64,000 nucleotides of DNA, from positions 198,640,796 to 198,704,795 of the forward strand of contig CM053142.1 of the NCBI GenBank assembly GCA_028571685.1, given 5' to 3'. The notes under the pieces were generated by a model that saw nothing but the letters and a program-made list of their open reading frames with translations, was not told where the DNA came from and searched no databases. Numbering within the stretch: position 1 is the first letter of the stretch; every line of letters starts with the position of its first letter. The translations under genes and the position numbers were made by a program. This DNA is from Heterohyrax brucei. Lineage: Eukaryota; Chordata; Mammalia; Hyracoidea; Procaviidae. Shown here piece after piece: positions 42,502-52,464 of this stretch.

Positions 42502-44373
42502 TGTCATGGATTGAATTGTGTCCCTCAAAAATGTGTGTAGCAGTTTGGCCACATGGTATTGTGTGAGTGCCCAGCATTTTGTGACCTTTCTGTGCTGTAA
42601 GTCCTGGTCTCTGCCTGTGGTGACAGATTGGACTATGGTAAAAAGCATGAGGATGGGACTGGAAACACACATATTCAGGGAGTGGCCCTGGAATGTGGCT
42701 TGCACCACCTTTTATCCTATTGATAATTTCCTCCTTAACAGTCTTGTTGTTGGTATAAAGGAATCCTACTGATTTACTTATGTTTATCTTGTATCCTGAG
42801 ACTTTGCTGGACTCTTCTATCAGTTTGAGTAGTTTACTTATAGATTCCTTGGGATTCTCTGCATATACAGTCATAATCATCCCCAAACAGGGAGATTTTA
42901 ACTTCTTTGCCGTTGCAGATGCCCTTTATTTCCTGGTCTTGTCTAATTGCTCTGGCTAGAACTTCTAGTACAATGTTGAATAGGAGAGGGGAGAATGGGC
43001 ATCCTTGTCTAGTTCCTGATCTCAAGGGAAAGTCTTTCAGTCTCTCTCCGTTCAGGATGACGTGGGCAATTGGTTTTGTATAAATGGCCCTTACTGTGTT
43101 GAGAAATTTGCTGTCTATGCCCATTTTGCTAAGAGATTTTAGCATGAATGGGTGTTGGACTTTATCCAATGCCTTTTCTGTATCAATGGACAAAATCAGG
43201 TGATTCTTGTCTTTTGTGTTTTTTATGTGGTTAATCACATGAATTGTTTTTCTGATGTTGAACCAGCCTTGCATCCCTGGTATGAATCCCACTTGGTCGT
43301 GATGCATTATTTTCTTGATATGTTGTTGTTTTCCATTGGCAAGAATTTTGTTGAAGATTTTTGCATCTAGATTCATGAGTGATATTGGTCTGTAGTTCTC
43401 CTTCTTTGTTGGGTCTTTCCCAGGCTTTGGTATCAGGGTTATGCTGGCTTCATAGAATGAGTTTGGGAGTACTCCATCCCTTTCTATACTGTGGAATAGT
43501 CTTAGTAAGTATTGGAGATAACTCTTCTCTAAATGCTTGGTAAAATTTTGCAATGAAGCTGTCTGGGCCCGGGCTTTTTTTTTGGTTGGCAGTGTTTTGA
43601 TGACATTTTCAATCTCTTCCTTTGTGATGGGTTTATTAAGTTGTTCTGCTTCACGTTGTGATAATTTGGGTAGGTGGTATGAGTCAAGGAATTTGTCCAT
43701 TTCCTCTAGGTTTTCAAATTTGTTACAGTCTTTCATAGTATTCTGTTACGATATTTTTGATATCTGTTGGATCTATAGTGACAACTCCCCTCTCATTTCT
43801 AATTTGGGTTATTTGTTTCCTTTCCTGCTTTTGTTTAGTCAATTTAGCCAGTGGTTTGTCAATTTTGTTGATCTTTTCAAAAAACCAGCTTTTGGTCTTT
43901 TCAATTTTTTCGATTGTTTTTGTGTTCTCTTAATTCATTTAGCTCTGCTCTAATCTTTATGATCTCGTTTCTTCTGGTGTCTGAGGGGTTCCTCTGTTCT
44001 CTTTCTACTTGTTCAAGCTGTAGGGTTAGTTCCTTCATCTGGTTACTTTCTTCACCTTTTATCCTATTGAGAAGTAGAAAGAAGGGGAAGCAAGCAGAGA
44101 GCTGAGGACCTCATACCATCAAGAAAGCACCACTGGGAGCAGAGCACATCCTTTGGACCTTAGGTTCCTGTGTTGAGATGCTCTCAAACTGAAGGAAGCC
44201 TGATGCAGTACAAGGATCTTCCTCCAGAGCCAACTGAGAGGGCAGACCTTCTCCTGCATCTGGCATCCTGAGTTTCCACTGCTAGCCTATAGGACTGGGT
44301 GAGAATAAACTTGTCTTAGTTAAAGCCGTCCACTGTGGTCTTGCCGTTAGAGCAGTACCAGATGACTTAGACA
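42502..44373 (+). mobile_element. MaLR-type LTR split by an L1 RT fragment
   Basis: The LTR proper is 42502-42723 (tgtcatggattgaattgtg) plus 44071-44373 (to gatgacttagaca). The host L1 flanks tcaag (42497-42501) and tccag (44374-44378) form a 4/5 duplication. Confidence 0.85.
42724..44052 (-). pseudogene. LINE-1 ORF2 reverse transcriptase fragment
   Basis: A 300-codon minus-strand frame (42834-43736) encodes the L1 RT core: the NYRPISLMN motif, the segment [14 protein letters not shown] with the first catalytic Asp, [12 protein letters not shown], and LFGDDYD in place of the usual F/Y-A-D-D box (both Asp kept, Ala to Gly). Frames upstream (43914-44050) and downstream (to 42724) add degraded ORF2 sequence. 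The fragment has neither the ORF2 ends, the L1 3' UTR nor a poly(A) tail. Yet it is bounded by an exact 18-bp duplication, caccttttatcctattga (42706-42723 and 44053-44070). Confidence 0.9.
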
Positions 44374-44840
44374 TCCAGGTTGTAGCATGTTAGTCACTAC
44401 TTCTTTTTACAACTGAATAATATTCCATTATGTGCCTGTAACACATTTATTCATTCATCAGTCGATGGACAATTGAGTTGTTTGCACCTTTTGGCTACTT
44501 TCAGTAATACAGCTGTAAACATTAGTGTACAAGTTTCAGTGTAGACGTATCCATGACAACGCGTGTTTTCATTTCTCTTGGGTACACATGTAGGGATGGA
44601 GTTACCAGAAAGTGTGGTGACTTCGTTTAACCTTTGGAGGGAGTGCCAGACTGTTCTCCAAAGTGATGGCACTGCTTTACATTCTTACCAGCAGTGTAGG
44701 GGAGTTCCAGTTTCTCCACATCTTTGCCAGCCTTTGTTATTATTTTTGCATTTGATTATAGCTATCCATCCCATGGATAGAATGGAGGGAAGGAATACAG
44801 AATGTCACTGAACTAAAAAACTGGTTGATGTTCACACATT

Positions 44841-45280
44841 TCAGGAGGTAGTGTATGATCAATAACTGAAGGAAGAGGTTCAAGCTGCCCTGAAGGCACT
44901 GGGAAAACACAGGGCTTCAGGAATTCACAAAATACCAATTGCCAATTGTGACGTTTCGTCAGAGGAATGCAGCACCAGAGGTGTTCACTGGTCCGTGCCA
45001 AGACGCGTAGAGGACAGCTGCTCGGCCACCTGGAAGAGATGCATACCGATGTCCATTCCCAAGAGAGGTGATCCAACCAAATGTGGAAATTATCCAACAG
45101 TATCATTAATATCTCATGCAGGTAACATTTTGCTAAAGATCATTGAAAAGTGGCTGAGACAGTATACTGACAGGGTACTGTCAGAAATTCAGGCGAGATT
45201 CAGAGGAGGACATGGAACCAGGGATATCTTTGCTGCTAGTATCAGATGGATCTTGGCAGAAAACAGAGAATAAAAGGATG
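44841..45280 (+). mobile_element. RTE LINE fragment, left arm of an inverted repeat
   Basis: Forward RTE upstream-RT region (aggtgatccaaccaaatgtgg, ttgctaaagatcattgaaaa) into the RT start (agatggatcttggcagaaaa). Positions 44841-45154 recur inverted at 45455-45743, sharing private differences from the other RTE copies here. Confidence 0.8.
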
Positions 45281-45283
45281 TTT

Positions 45284-45452
45284 AAAACAAAAAACAAACG
45301 CAGTGCAGTTGAGTGGATTCCAACTCATAGCAACCTTACAGGACAGAGTGGAACTGCCCCATAGAGTTTCCAAGGAGCACATGGTGGATTTGAACTGCTG
45401 ACAGTTTGGTTAGCAGACATAGCGATTATCCACTATGCCACCAGGGTCTGGC
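45284..45452 (-). mobile_element. AfroSINE between the inverted arms
   Basis: gagtggattccaactcatag, ccccatagagtttccaagga, then gcgattatccactatgccac. Complete length. Confidence 0.85.
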
Positions 45453-45454
45453 AC

Positions 45455-45860
45455 TTTCAGTGATCTTTACCAAAATGTTACCTGCATGTGATATTAATGA
45501 TATTGTTGGATAATTTCCACATTTGGTTGGATCACCTCTCTTGGGAATGGACATCAATGTCCATCTCTTCCAGGTCGCCAAGTAGCTGTTCTCTGTGTGT
45601 CTTGGCGCAGGCCAGTGAGCACCTTTGGCACTGCAGCCCTTTGATGGAATGTTGAAATTGATATTTTGTGAATTCCTGAAGCCCTGTGTTTTCCCAGTGC
45701 CTTCAGTTATTGATCATATGCTACCTCCTGAAATGTATGTATCATTTCAGTTTACTGAGCATTGAAATGTGTGAAATGATACAGCCCTGATGCACATTTA
45801 AACCATGCAGTGTCCCCTTGTTCTGTTCAGACGGCTGCCTCTTGATCCATGTACAGATTC
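45455..45860 (-). mobile_element. RTE LINE fragment, right arm of an inverted repeat
   Basis: 45455-45743 is the inverted copy of 44841-45154. 45775-45860 is a different RTE segment (aaccatgcagtgtccccttg, cttgatccatgtacagattc) that belongs 3' of the arm in a normal element, so the order is scrambled. Confidence 0.75.
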
Positions 45861-45861
45861 T

Positions 45862-45976
45862 TCATTTCACCATACCTATTCAGGCTGTATGCTGAGCAGA
45901 TATCCTAGATGCTAGACTGTATGAAGAAGAATAGGGTATCAGGATTGGAGGAAGACCCATTAACAGCTTATGAAGA
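45862..45976 (+). mobile_element. RTE LINE segment, forward
   Basis: caccatacctattcaggctg, tcaggattggaggaagaccc and cattaacagcttatga. It continues, after the L1 insert, at 49744. Confidence 0.75.
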
Positions 45977-46230
45977 TGGATTTATTAAGTTGTTCTACTT
46001 TTCCTTGTGATAATTTTGGTAGGTGATGTGAATCAAGGAATTTGTCCACTTCCTCTAGGTTTTCAAATTTGTTAGAGTACAGTCTTTCATAGTATTCTGT
46101 TATGATGTTTTTGATTTCTGTTGGATCTGTTGTGATAACTCCCCTCTCATTTCTTATTTGGGTTATTTGTTTTCCTTCCTGCTTTTCTTTAGAAAGTTTA
46201 GCCAGTGGTTTGTCAGTTTTGTTGATCTTT

Positions 46231-47229
46231 TCAAAAAAAACCAGCTTTTGGTCTTTTTGATTTTTCAGTTGTTCTTTTATTCTCTAATTCATTTAGTTCT
46301 ACTCTAATTTTTATGATCTGCTTTCTTCTGGTGCCTGAGGGGTTCCTCTGTTGTTCTCTCTCTGCTTGTTCAAGCTGTAGGGTTAGTTGTTTGACTTGGT
46401 TTCTCTCTTCCTTCCCGATGTGTGCATTTATGGAGATAAACTGACCTCTGAACACTGGTTTGGCTGTATCCCATAGGTTCTGGTAGGAAGTGTTTTCGTT
46501 CTCATGGCAGTCCATAAATTTCTTTATTTCGTCCTTGATTTCTTCTGTAACCTGTGGTTGTTTGAGCAAGGTGTTGTTCAGGTTCCTTGAGTTCCACTTT
46601 ATGTTTTTTGTGCTATTGATTTTGACTTTTATGGCTTTGTGATCTGAGAAGATGCTTTGCATTAATTTGATAGTATGGATTTTGTTGAGAATGGCATTAC
46701 GTCCTAACACGTGGTGTATTCTGGAGAATGTTCCATGTGCACTGGAGAATGAGGTGTAGTTGTTTGCTGATGCATAGAAAGTTCTGTGTATGTTGGTGAG
46801 GTCTAGTTGGTTAATTGTGGCAATAAGGTCTTCTCTGTCTTTATTGAGCTTTTTTTTAGACAGTCTGTCCAATATTGAGAGTGGAGTGTTGAAGTCTCCC
46901 ACTATTATTGTGGAGCGATCCATCTAGTTTTTGAGTGTAATCAGTGTTTCTTCAGTGTATTTAGGTGCTCTAATATTAGGTGCATAAATATTTAATATTG
47001 TTAACTCCTGCTTGTGTACCGAACCTTGCAGCAGTAAACAGTGTCCATCCTTGTCCACAGTGGTGGATTTTGCATTAAAATCAATTTTATCTGAGATTAG
47101 AATTGCCACACTTGCTCTTTTATGTTCATTGTTAGCTTCATGTATATCCTTCCATTCTTTAATTTTCAGTTTGTTCCTATCTTTAAGTCTTAAGGTGAGT
47201 TTCTTGTAGGCACCATATAGATGGGTCAT
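46231..47229 (-). pseudogene. LINE-1 ORF2 endonuclease region
   Basis: One minus-strand frame from 47229 to 46231 broken by a single tag at 46924-46926. It encodes the apurinic-like endonuclease: ILNIYAPNIRAPKY, then IIVGDFNTPLS, the segment carrying catalytic Asp and Asn, then IFSDHKAI with the conserved SDH. The N-terminal ~30-40 residues of the nuclease are outside the open frame. Function is lost through the stop and 3' truncation. The linker following the nuclease is at 46231-46500. Confidence 0.85.
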
Positions 47230-47759
47230 GTCTTTTGATCCAGGATGTCACTCGATGTCTCTTTACTGGGGCATTCAGTCTGTTGACATTCAATGTAATT
47301 GATAGATATGTGTTCAGTGCTGCCATTGTGATATGTTTATTTTTGTGTTGATGTTTTCTCTGTTCTTATTAATCTGTTCTGAGACATTCTTCTTTGCGAG
47401 TTGAATTTTCACCTACTTCAGGGTTGGTTTCATGTTGTTGAGACTCCTGTATTACATTTCTTGATATGGTATGTTGCTTCTTTATTGTGCTTTGTGGCTG
47501 TCCCTATGATCCTGTTTAATAAACTATGTATAAACCCAGTTTTAAGTGCTGTCAGTCTTGTCAACTTCCTCTCCATCTGGAAGGACTATAACGACTGTAG
47601 TACATCCCTCTTTTTAATATGATGACATATTTTTCATGATATGATCACTGGATTATGTCTTTCACTATTATAGCTTTGACTGAGCTCAGAGCCTTCACTA
47701 ATTGGGTAGGATTCTGGATGGTGTGTCCTAAAATATAAAGTTAGTGGTTTTGTTCTTCT

Positions 47760-48481
47760 CTAGCCAAAGCCGAGAGATTCTTTCAGAATTTCTTGTGGCT
47801 TTGGTTTGGTTTTTACAAGATCTGTGAGTTTCTGTTTATCTGCGAGTGTCTTAATTTCATTTTCATATTTGAAAGACAGTTTTCCAGGATATATAATTCT
47901 TGGTTGGAAGGTCTTCTCCTTCAAGGCTTTGACTGTGTCATGCCACTGTCTCCATGCCAGCATTGTTTCTGCTGAGAAATCCGATGAAAGCCTACAGGGT
48001 TTCCCTCTGAGTGTTAGCTTTGCTTTGAGTCTTACTGCCTTTGAGAGTTTCAGCTTATGTTTCATTTTGTTAAGCTTGATTATAATATGTCTTGGGGTTT
48101 TTTGAGCTCTGTATTGAGTGGCGTTTGGTATGCATCTCGGGTATCTATATTCTCTTCCTTCGTGATTTCTGAGAAGTTCTCTGTCAGTAGCTTAGCAGCA
48201 ATACTTTCTGTGTTCTCAGGTGTCTCACCCTGTTCAGGGACTCCAATTAATCATAGGTTGTTCCTCTTAATAGAGTCCTACATGCTTCTTAATGCTTCTT
48301 TATTTTTTTGGTTTCTTTTTTCTGATTTTTTCTTATAGATGCTGGAGTCAGTAGCTCTGTTTTTCAAATCAGAAGGTCTCTTTTCCATTTGTTCCATTCT
48401 GTTTTCTTGGCTTTGAATTGAAGTTTCTATGTCTTTGATTTTGTTCTTGATCTGTTGGATTTCACAGTACTTGTGTTCCAT
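47760..48481 (-). pseudogene. LINE-1 ORF1 remnants
   Basis: A 67-residue frame (48278-48481) rich in K/E/Q with heptad-like spacing is the ORF1 coiled coil. A 101-residue frame (47760-48065) with QPRIIYPGKLSFKYENEI is the C-terminal RNA-binding part. They lie in different frames, separated by degraded sequence, so ORF1 is not intact. Confidence 0.75.
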
Positions 48482-48489
48482 CAGATTGA

Positions 48490-49743
48490 ACCTTGCTTAA
48501 CTTTTGATTTTGCTCAGCTGCATGTTGTATAAGGTCTAGGAGGGCTGTCTATATAATCTGTTTGTATTCACCTTTCAATAATTTCAGAAAAGTTTCTTTC
48601 TCCAGAAAGCTCTTTGGTTATTTCATTTGGGGGCCTTCTGAAGCCATGGGTGATTGTCTGGCTACCATTTTCTCTGCAGTCTGTTGTTTTTTGGGCTTCG
48701 TGTGAGTCAGTAAAAGCTGGGAGAGATGCTGTGAGGATGGACCACAGTTGTTTCTTTACGTCATCTTCAAATGAAAGTTAAAAGGTGTCTGACCACTTCC
48801 CAGGTCAGTGGGGTTTTCAGGTGTACAGGGCCATCCTCCCAGCTGGCAAAGTAAGCACCTCTATATCCAACCCCAGATGTTATGAACTAGTTCAAAATGC
48901 AGCAAGGCTGCTGCCCTGTTGGCCTCTGGGGACAGGCCCCAACTGTAGGCGACACTGTGTAAAATACTGCTTTTCTGCTGGCAAAGCGCTCTCTTGCGGG
49001 CAGGCACTGCCTCTGAGCCTAGGAGTTAGACCTCACTGAAGCCTTTGTATCCAAGATGGCGTCCCACACGAGCTCGCCGCCCAGCACCCCCATACAGCTA
49101 CACTATGGCAGAGGTGGAAAGAGAGGCCAGAGGTGCCAAGATGCACAGAGTCCACAGTTTGTGTTGCCAGGCCTCAGCCATAGGCCATACTGTGTAAACT
49201 ACTGCTTTTCTGCCAGAAAAACACTGTCTGGTGGGTAGGCACTGCCTCCCAGGTTAAGAATTATGTCCAACTGAGGCCTACGTATCCGAGATGGCATGCC
49301 GCACAAGCTTGTCGCCCTGCGCCTCTGTACAAACTTCACTATGGCAGAGGCAGAAAGAGAGGCCAAAAGTGACGAGATGCACAGAGTTTTAAGCCAGGCT
49401 CTCAAAATATGGCAGTTTCACCTGCTGATCTCACCAGTGGTGCGTCTGAGACTAGCCACTAGTCAAGACCCAGCTCTGCTGGCCAGCCAAGACAGAAAAA
49501 AAAAAGTCAGAATGGTGAGTTCCCTTTGGTCCGTCAAAGCCAGGACTGGCCAGGAGCAGGAGTCAGCTAAAGAGAGGAGGTTTTCTGCTCGGTGCTTTGA
49601 AGTCCAAAGTATCAGCCCTATGCCGTGTCCGAGGGCTCACTAGGTGTCCAGAAGGCTCCGTTTAATTATCAGTTCAGGTCTTGGTTTCCAGAGGGATTTA
49701 GGGAGATGTGTGCTTAGTCTGCCGTCTTGACTCCGCCCCCTCT
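48490..49743 (-). other. LINE-1 5' UTR
   Basis: GC-rich non-coding sequence upstream of ORF1. It contains three similar segments with ctactatggcagagg-like text and tactgcttttctgc (48955, 49187 and around), so it is partly tandemly repeated. It ends at the RTE junction with cttgactccgccccc (minus strand gggggcggagtcaag), a common L1 5' terminus style. Confidence 0.7.
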
Positions 49744-50500
49744 GTAGGTGGTACAACCTTGTGTGCTGAAAGTGGAGAGGACTTGAACGCTGATGAAGAT
49801 CAAAGATCACAGCCTCCTGTATGGATTACAGCCCAACATCAAGAAAACAGAAATCCTCACAGCTGGACCAGTGAGCAACATCATGATAAATGAAGAGAAG
49901 GTGGAAGTTGTCGAGGATTTCACTTTAGTCTGGGATCTACAGTCAACACCCTTGGAAGCAGCAGTCAAGAAATCAAAAGATACATTGCGTTGGGGAAGTC
50001 CACTGTAAGAGGGTGCTTTAAAGTGTTGAAAAGTAAAGATGTCCCCTTGAGGACTGAGGTTCTCCTGACCCAAGCCATGGTGTTTTCAGTTGTCTCCTGT
50101 GCAAGTGAAGACTGAACAGTGAATGAGGAAGATGGAGGAACTGATGCACTTGACTTGTGATGTGGGAGAAGAACATTGAACAGACACCATGGACCACCGA
50201 AGGGACCAACAGATCTGTCTTGAAAGTAGGACAACCAGAGTGCTCCTTAGAAGCAAGGATGAGGAGACTGCGTCTTACATACTTTGGATGTGTTGTCAGG
50301 AGGGATCAGTGCTGGAGAAGGGCATCATGCTTTAGAAAGTACACGGTCACTGAAAAAAATAAAGACTGTCAAGACAGATGGCCACAGTGGCTGCAGCCAT
50401 CACTGGGCTCAATCATGACAGTTGTTGGCATGACCCAATGTTTCGTTCTGTTGTTTACAGGGTCTCTCAGAGTTGAAACCAACTCAACAGCACCTGACAA
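49744..50500 (+). mobile_element. RTE LINE 3' part
   Basis: It resumes the RTE after the L1: gctgaaagtggagaggactt, catcaagaaaacagaaatcc, then the C-terminal region and the 3' end gagttgaaaccaactcaaca with cctgacaacagc. Frames are broken (a 71-codon piece at 49793-50008). Confidence 0.8.
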
Positions 50501-50554
50501 CAGCAGTTCAGTCTGCATGCTGAGCAGATAATTAAAAAGGTTGGACTCCAAGGT

Positions 50555-50640
50555 CTGTTGGTTAAGTTTGCGAACTCATCTTAGAAAAAGTGCTTCATAC
50601 CTCCATGCCTCACTACGGAATATCACAGCATCCTGAGCAC
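50555..50640 (-). mobile_element. Mariner terminal fragment
   Basis: ctgttggttaagtttgcgaa, ctcatcttagaaaaagtgct and ggaatatcacagcatcc match the mariner end at 31400-31480. Confidence 0.6.
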
Positions 50641-50755
50641 CTGGCAGAGCCATGTGCCCAGCGGAGCTCTGTGCCCGGCATCCTGAGTGCCTGGCGGAGC
50701 CGTGTGCCTGGCATTCCGAGCGCCCGGCGGAGCCGTGTGCCCAGTGTGTGGCTGT
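50632..50755 (+). repeat. Short minisatellite of gcccggc-type units
   Basis: About three imperfect units of roughly 36-40 bp, each with gcatcctgag-like, ctggc(a/g)gagcc and gtgtgccc segments. It starts at the edge of the mariner fragment. Confidence 0.65.
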
Positions 50756-52464
50756 GCAGCAGGGTGGCAGCAGTGTAGCAGTTGGACAAGCTGAGGTGGT
50801 GACTTGGCATAAGCAGAAGGGACGCTTGTTTGTGGAGCAGTGTGGACTGTGCACCGCGCTGGGTGCTCTGCGGTGGGCGTCTTGTGTGATCACGGCGGCT
50901 GGGACCACGCAAGACGAGTAAACTAGGACTCAGAGGGGAAAAACGTGGAACCAGGGTCACGTGTAAGTGTGTGTGTGTGCGGTTCCTGTCGTTACGGTGC
51001 CGCTTGGGTTCTTTTCAGCTCCGTGTTGGCCGTGACCCGGTGCCGAGGCTGTCACGAAGGACTCCGTGTAAGTTAGCGTCTACTGAGGGAAACGCACCTG
51101 GAAACCTGGGGCTCCCCATGACCGCTGTTGATTTGCCTGAAGTTCTGTTGTTTGGTGATTGGCCCAACTCGCGTGGCTCCTAGGCTGTGTGCTGGTGGGT
51201 TCACACACACACGGGCAGTCGGCTGCCGGTGGGGGAGCCGGCTGATGGCAAGGCCCTGGAGGCCACTGCGCTCGGGTCACTCGCTGTCCAGCAGGCTAGC
51301 CCAGGCTGATGCTCATGGTCACAGGCTGGGTTCTCCCCAGCCAGGAGGGAGCAGCTGCCATGTACAAGGGTGGCATGACCTCCATTTGGTCACAGCTGCT
51401 GCCACCCGCTGCCAGTCCCGGACTCTGGGGCTGTGGAGAGCCTACGACTGTGGAATCTGTCCTCGCCATCTGTCAAGTCTGTTTTCTCCCAGCTTTTTTC
51501 TATGAGCGAAATATGGTAAAAATGTATCACAAAGCAGGCTCCAGAGTCCTTCAGGAGCAGCAGCTGCATGGGGTGTCTGTTCCCTGAACTCCCCTCTTGC
51601 TGGGTGCTACCTGGAGCCCCCACCCCTGCACAGCCTGCATGGGCTCTCTCTCTGTCTCAGTCTCTGTTCAAGTTTTCTTTCAGCACCAGTGCACTTGCCC
51701 TTCTCTTGTAAAAGAGAGCTCATGTTCTGATGTAATTGTGGAGGTTGCTGGGTTACAGAGGCCATTCTCCAGCTTTCACTCCTTACCTTTGGGACTGTAA
51801 GGGAGAAGAAGAACTAAAATTGAAATTAAAAACTTGCAATCAGAATGCATTGGTCCTAGACTTAAGCAGTGTAGTAGCTAATATCATGCTTAGGAAACTA
51901 ACATCTTTGAAATTCCACAACAGTCTGTGTGCACAGTGTTTCATAGTTTGCCCATAAAACTGGCTGTCCAGCCAGCTGTGCGGTCATTGAGAACAGTGGA
52001 TTCTCAGTGGGGCCGCAGAAGCATGTACTGGTGACCAAGTGCATGCCTGTGCCAAGCAAGGTGTGTGCAGGTGTGGGGCGCTGCTCCAGCAGAGGGGAGC
52101 CGTGTCAGTTTTGTCTGACAGGTGAGCAGGATTTTCTCTGAGCATAGAAGGAGCCTGTGCAGAGGCATAAATGGATGAAAGTGCGTTTTGTGTTTGCGTT
52201 TTGTGACTAGGGTGGGAGGAAGGGGTGTCTAGAGGGCCTGAGAGACACTTGGTCCCAAGCAGCCTGGAGGTGTGGCGGGCATCTGGGGGCCAGGAGGGAG
52301 GAATGGAAATGACAGGACGGTGACTGAAGTTTAAAAACGTGAGTTTGAGCTACTGTAGAGGACACAGTGAAGGCGGGGGCAGGGGGCAGACAGGCAGTGG
52401 TGCCTGGTTGTCGGGGGTCTTGGACCAGCAGAGTTCCATGAACAGGAGGGTTTTATGTAGTGTC
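50756..52464. other. Intron sequence, no gene seen
   Basis: Single-copy-looking, with a short CA run at about 51202-51214. No recognised repeat. Confidence 0.4.

Larger units (their letters stand above)
41960..44770 (-). mobile_element. Old LINE-1 3' end, split by three later elements
   Basis: Ancient L1 3' UTR in reverse: attgaaataccattcacaca at 41960, then agtaatgtactttctatccc (42396) and gaataatattccattatgtg (44416) to ttccagtttctccacatctt (44720). AfroSINE (42110-42285) and a MaLR LTR (42502-44373) interrupt it, and the LTR itself holds a later L1 fragment. Confidence 0.7.
45977..49743 (-). mobile_element. LINE-1 with 5' UTR, ORF1 and partial ORF2, no 3' end
   Basis: It is inserted in the RTE: ...acagcttatga at the left and gtaggtggtacaacctt at the right are consecutive in RTE. 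Reading on the minus strand it has a GC-rich 5' UTR (about 49743-48490), ORF1 remnants, the ORF2 endonuclease region, and stops within ORF2 before the RT core. It has no 3' UTR and no poly(A). No clear target duplication is seen. Confidence 0.8.

Noticed and set aside
42834-43736. An active L1 ORF2
   Set aside because: Only the RT core is present, the F/Y-A-D-D box reads FGDD, and the endonuclease, C-terminus and 3' UTR are absent.
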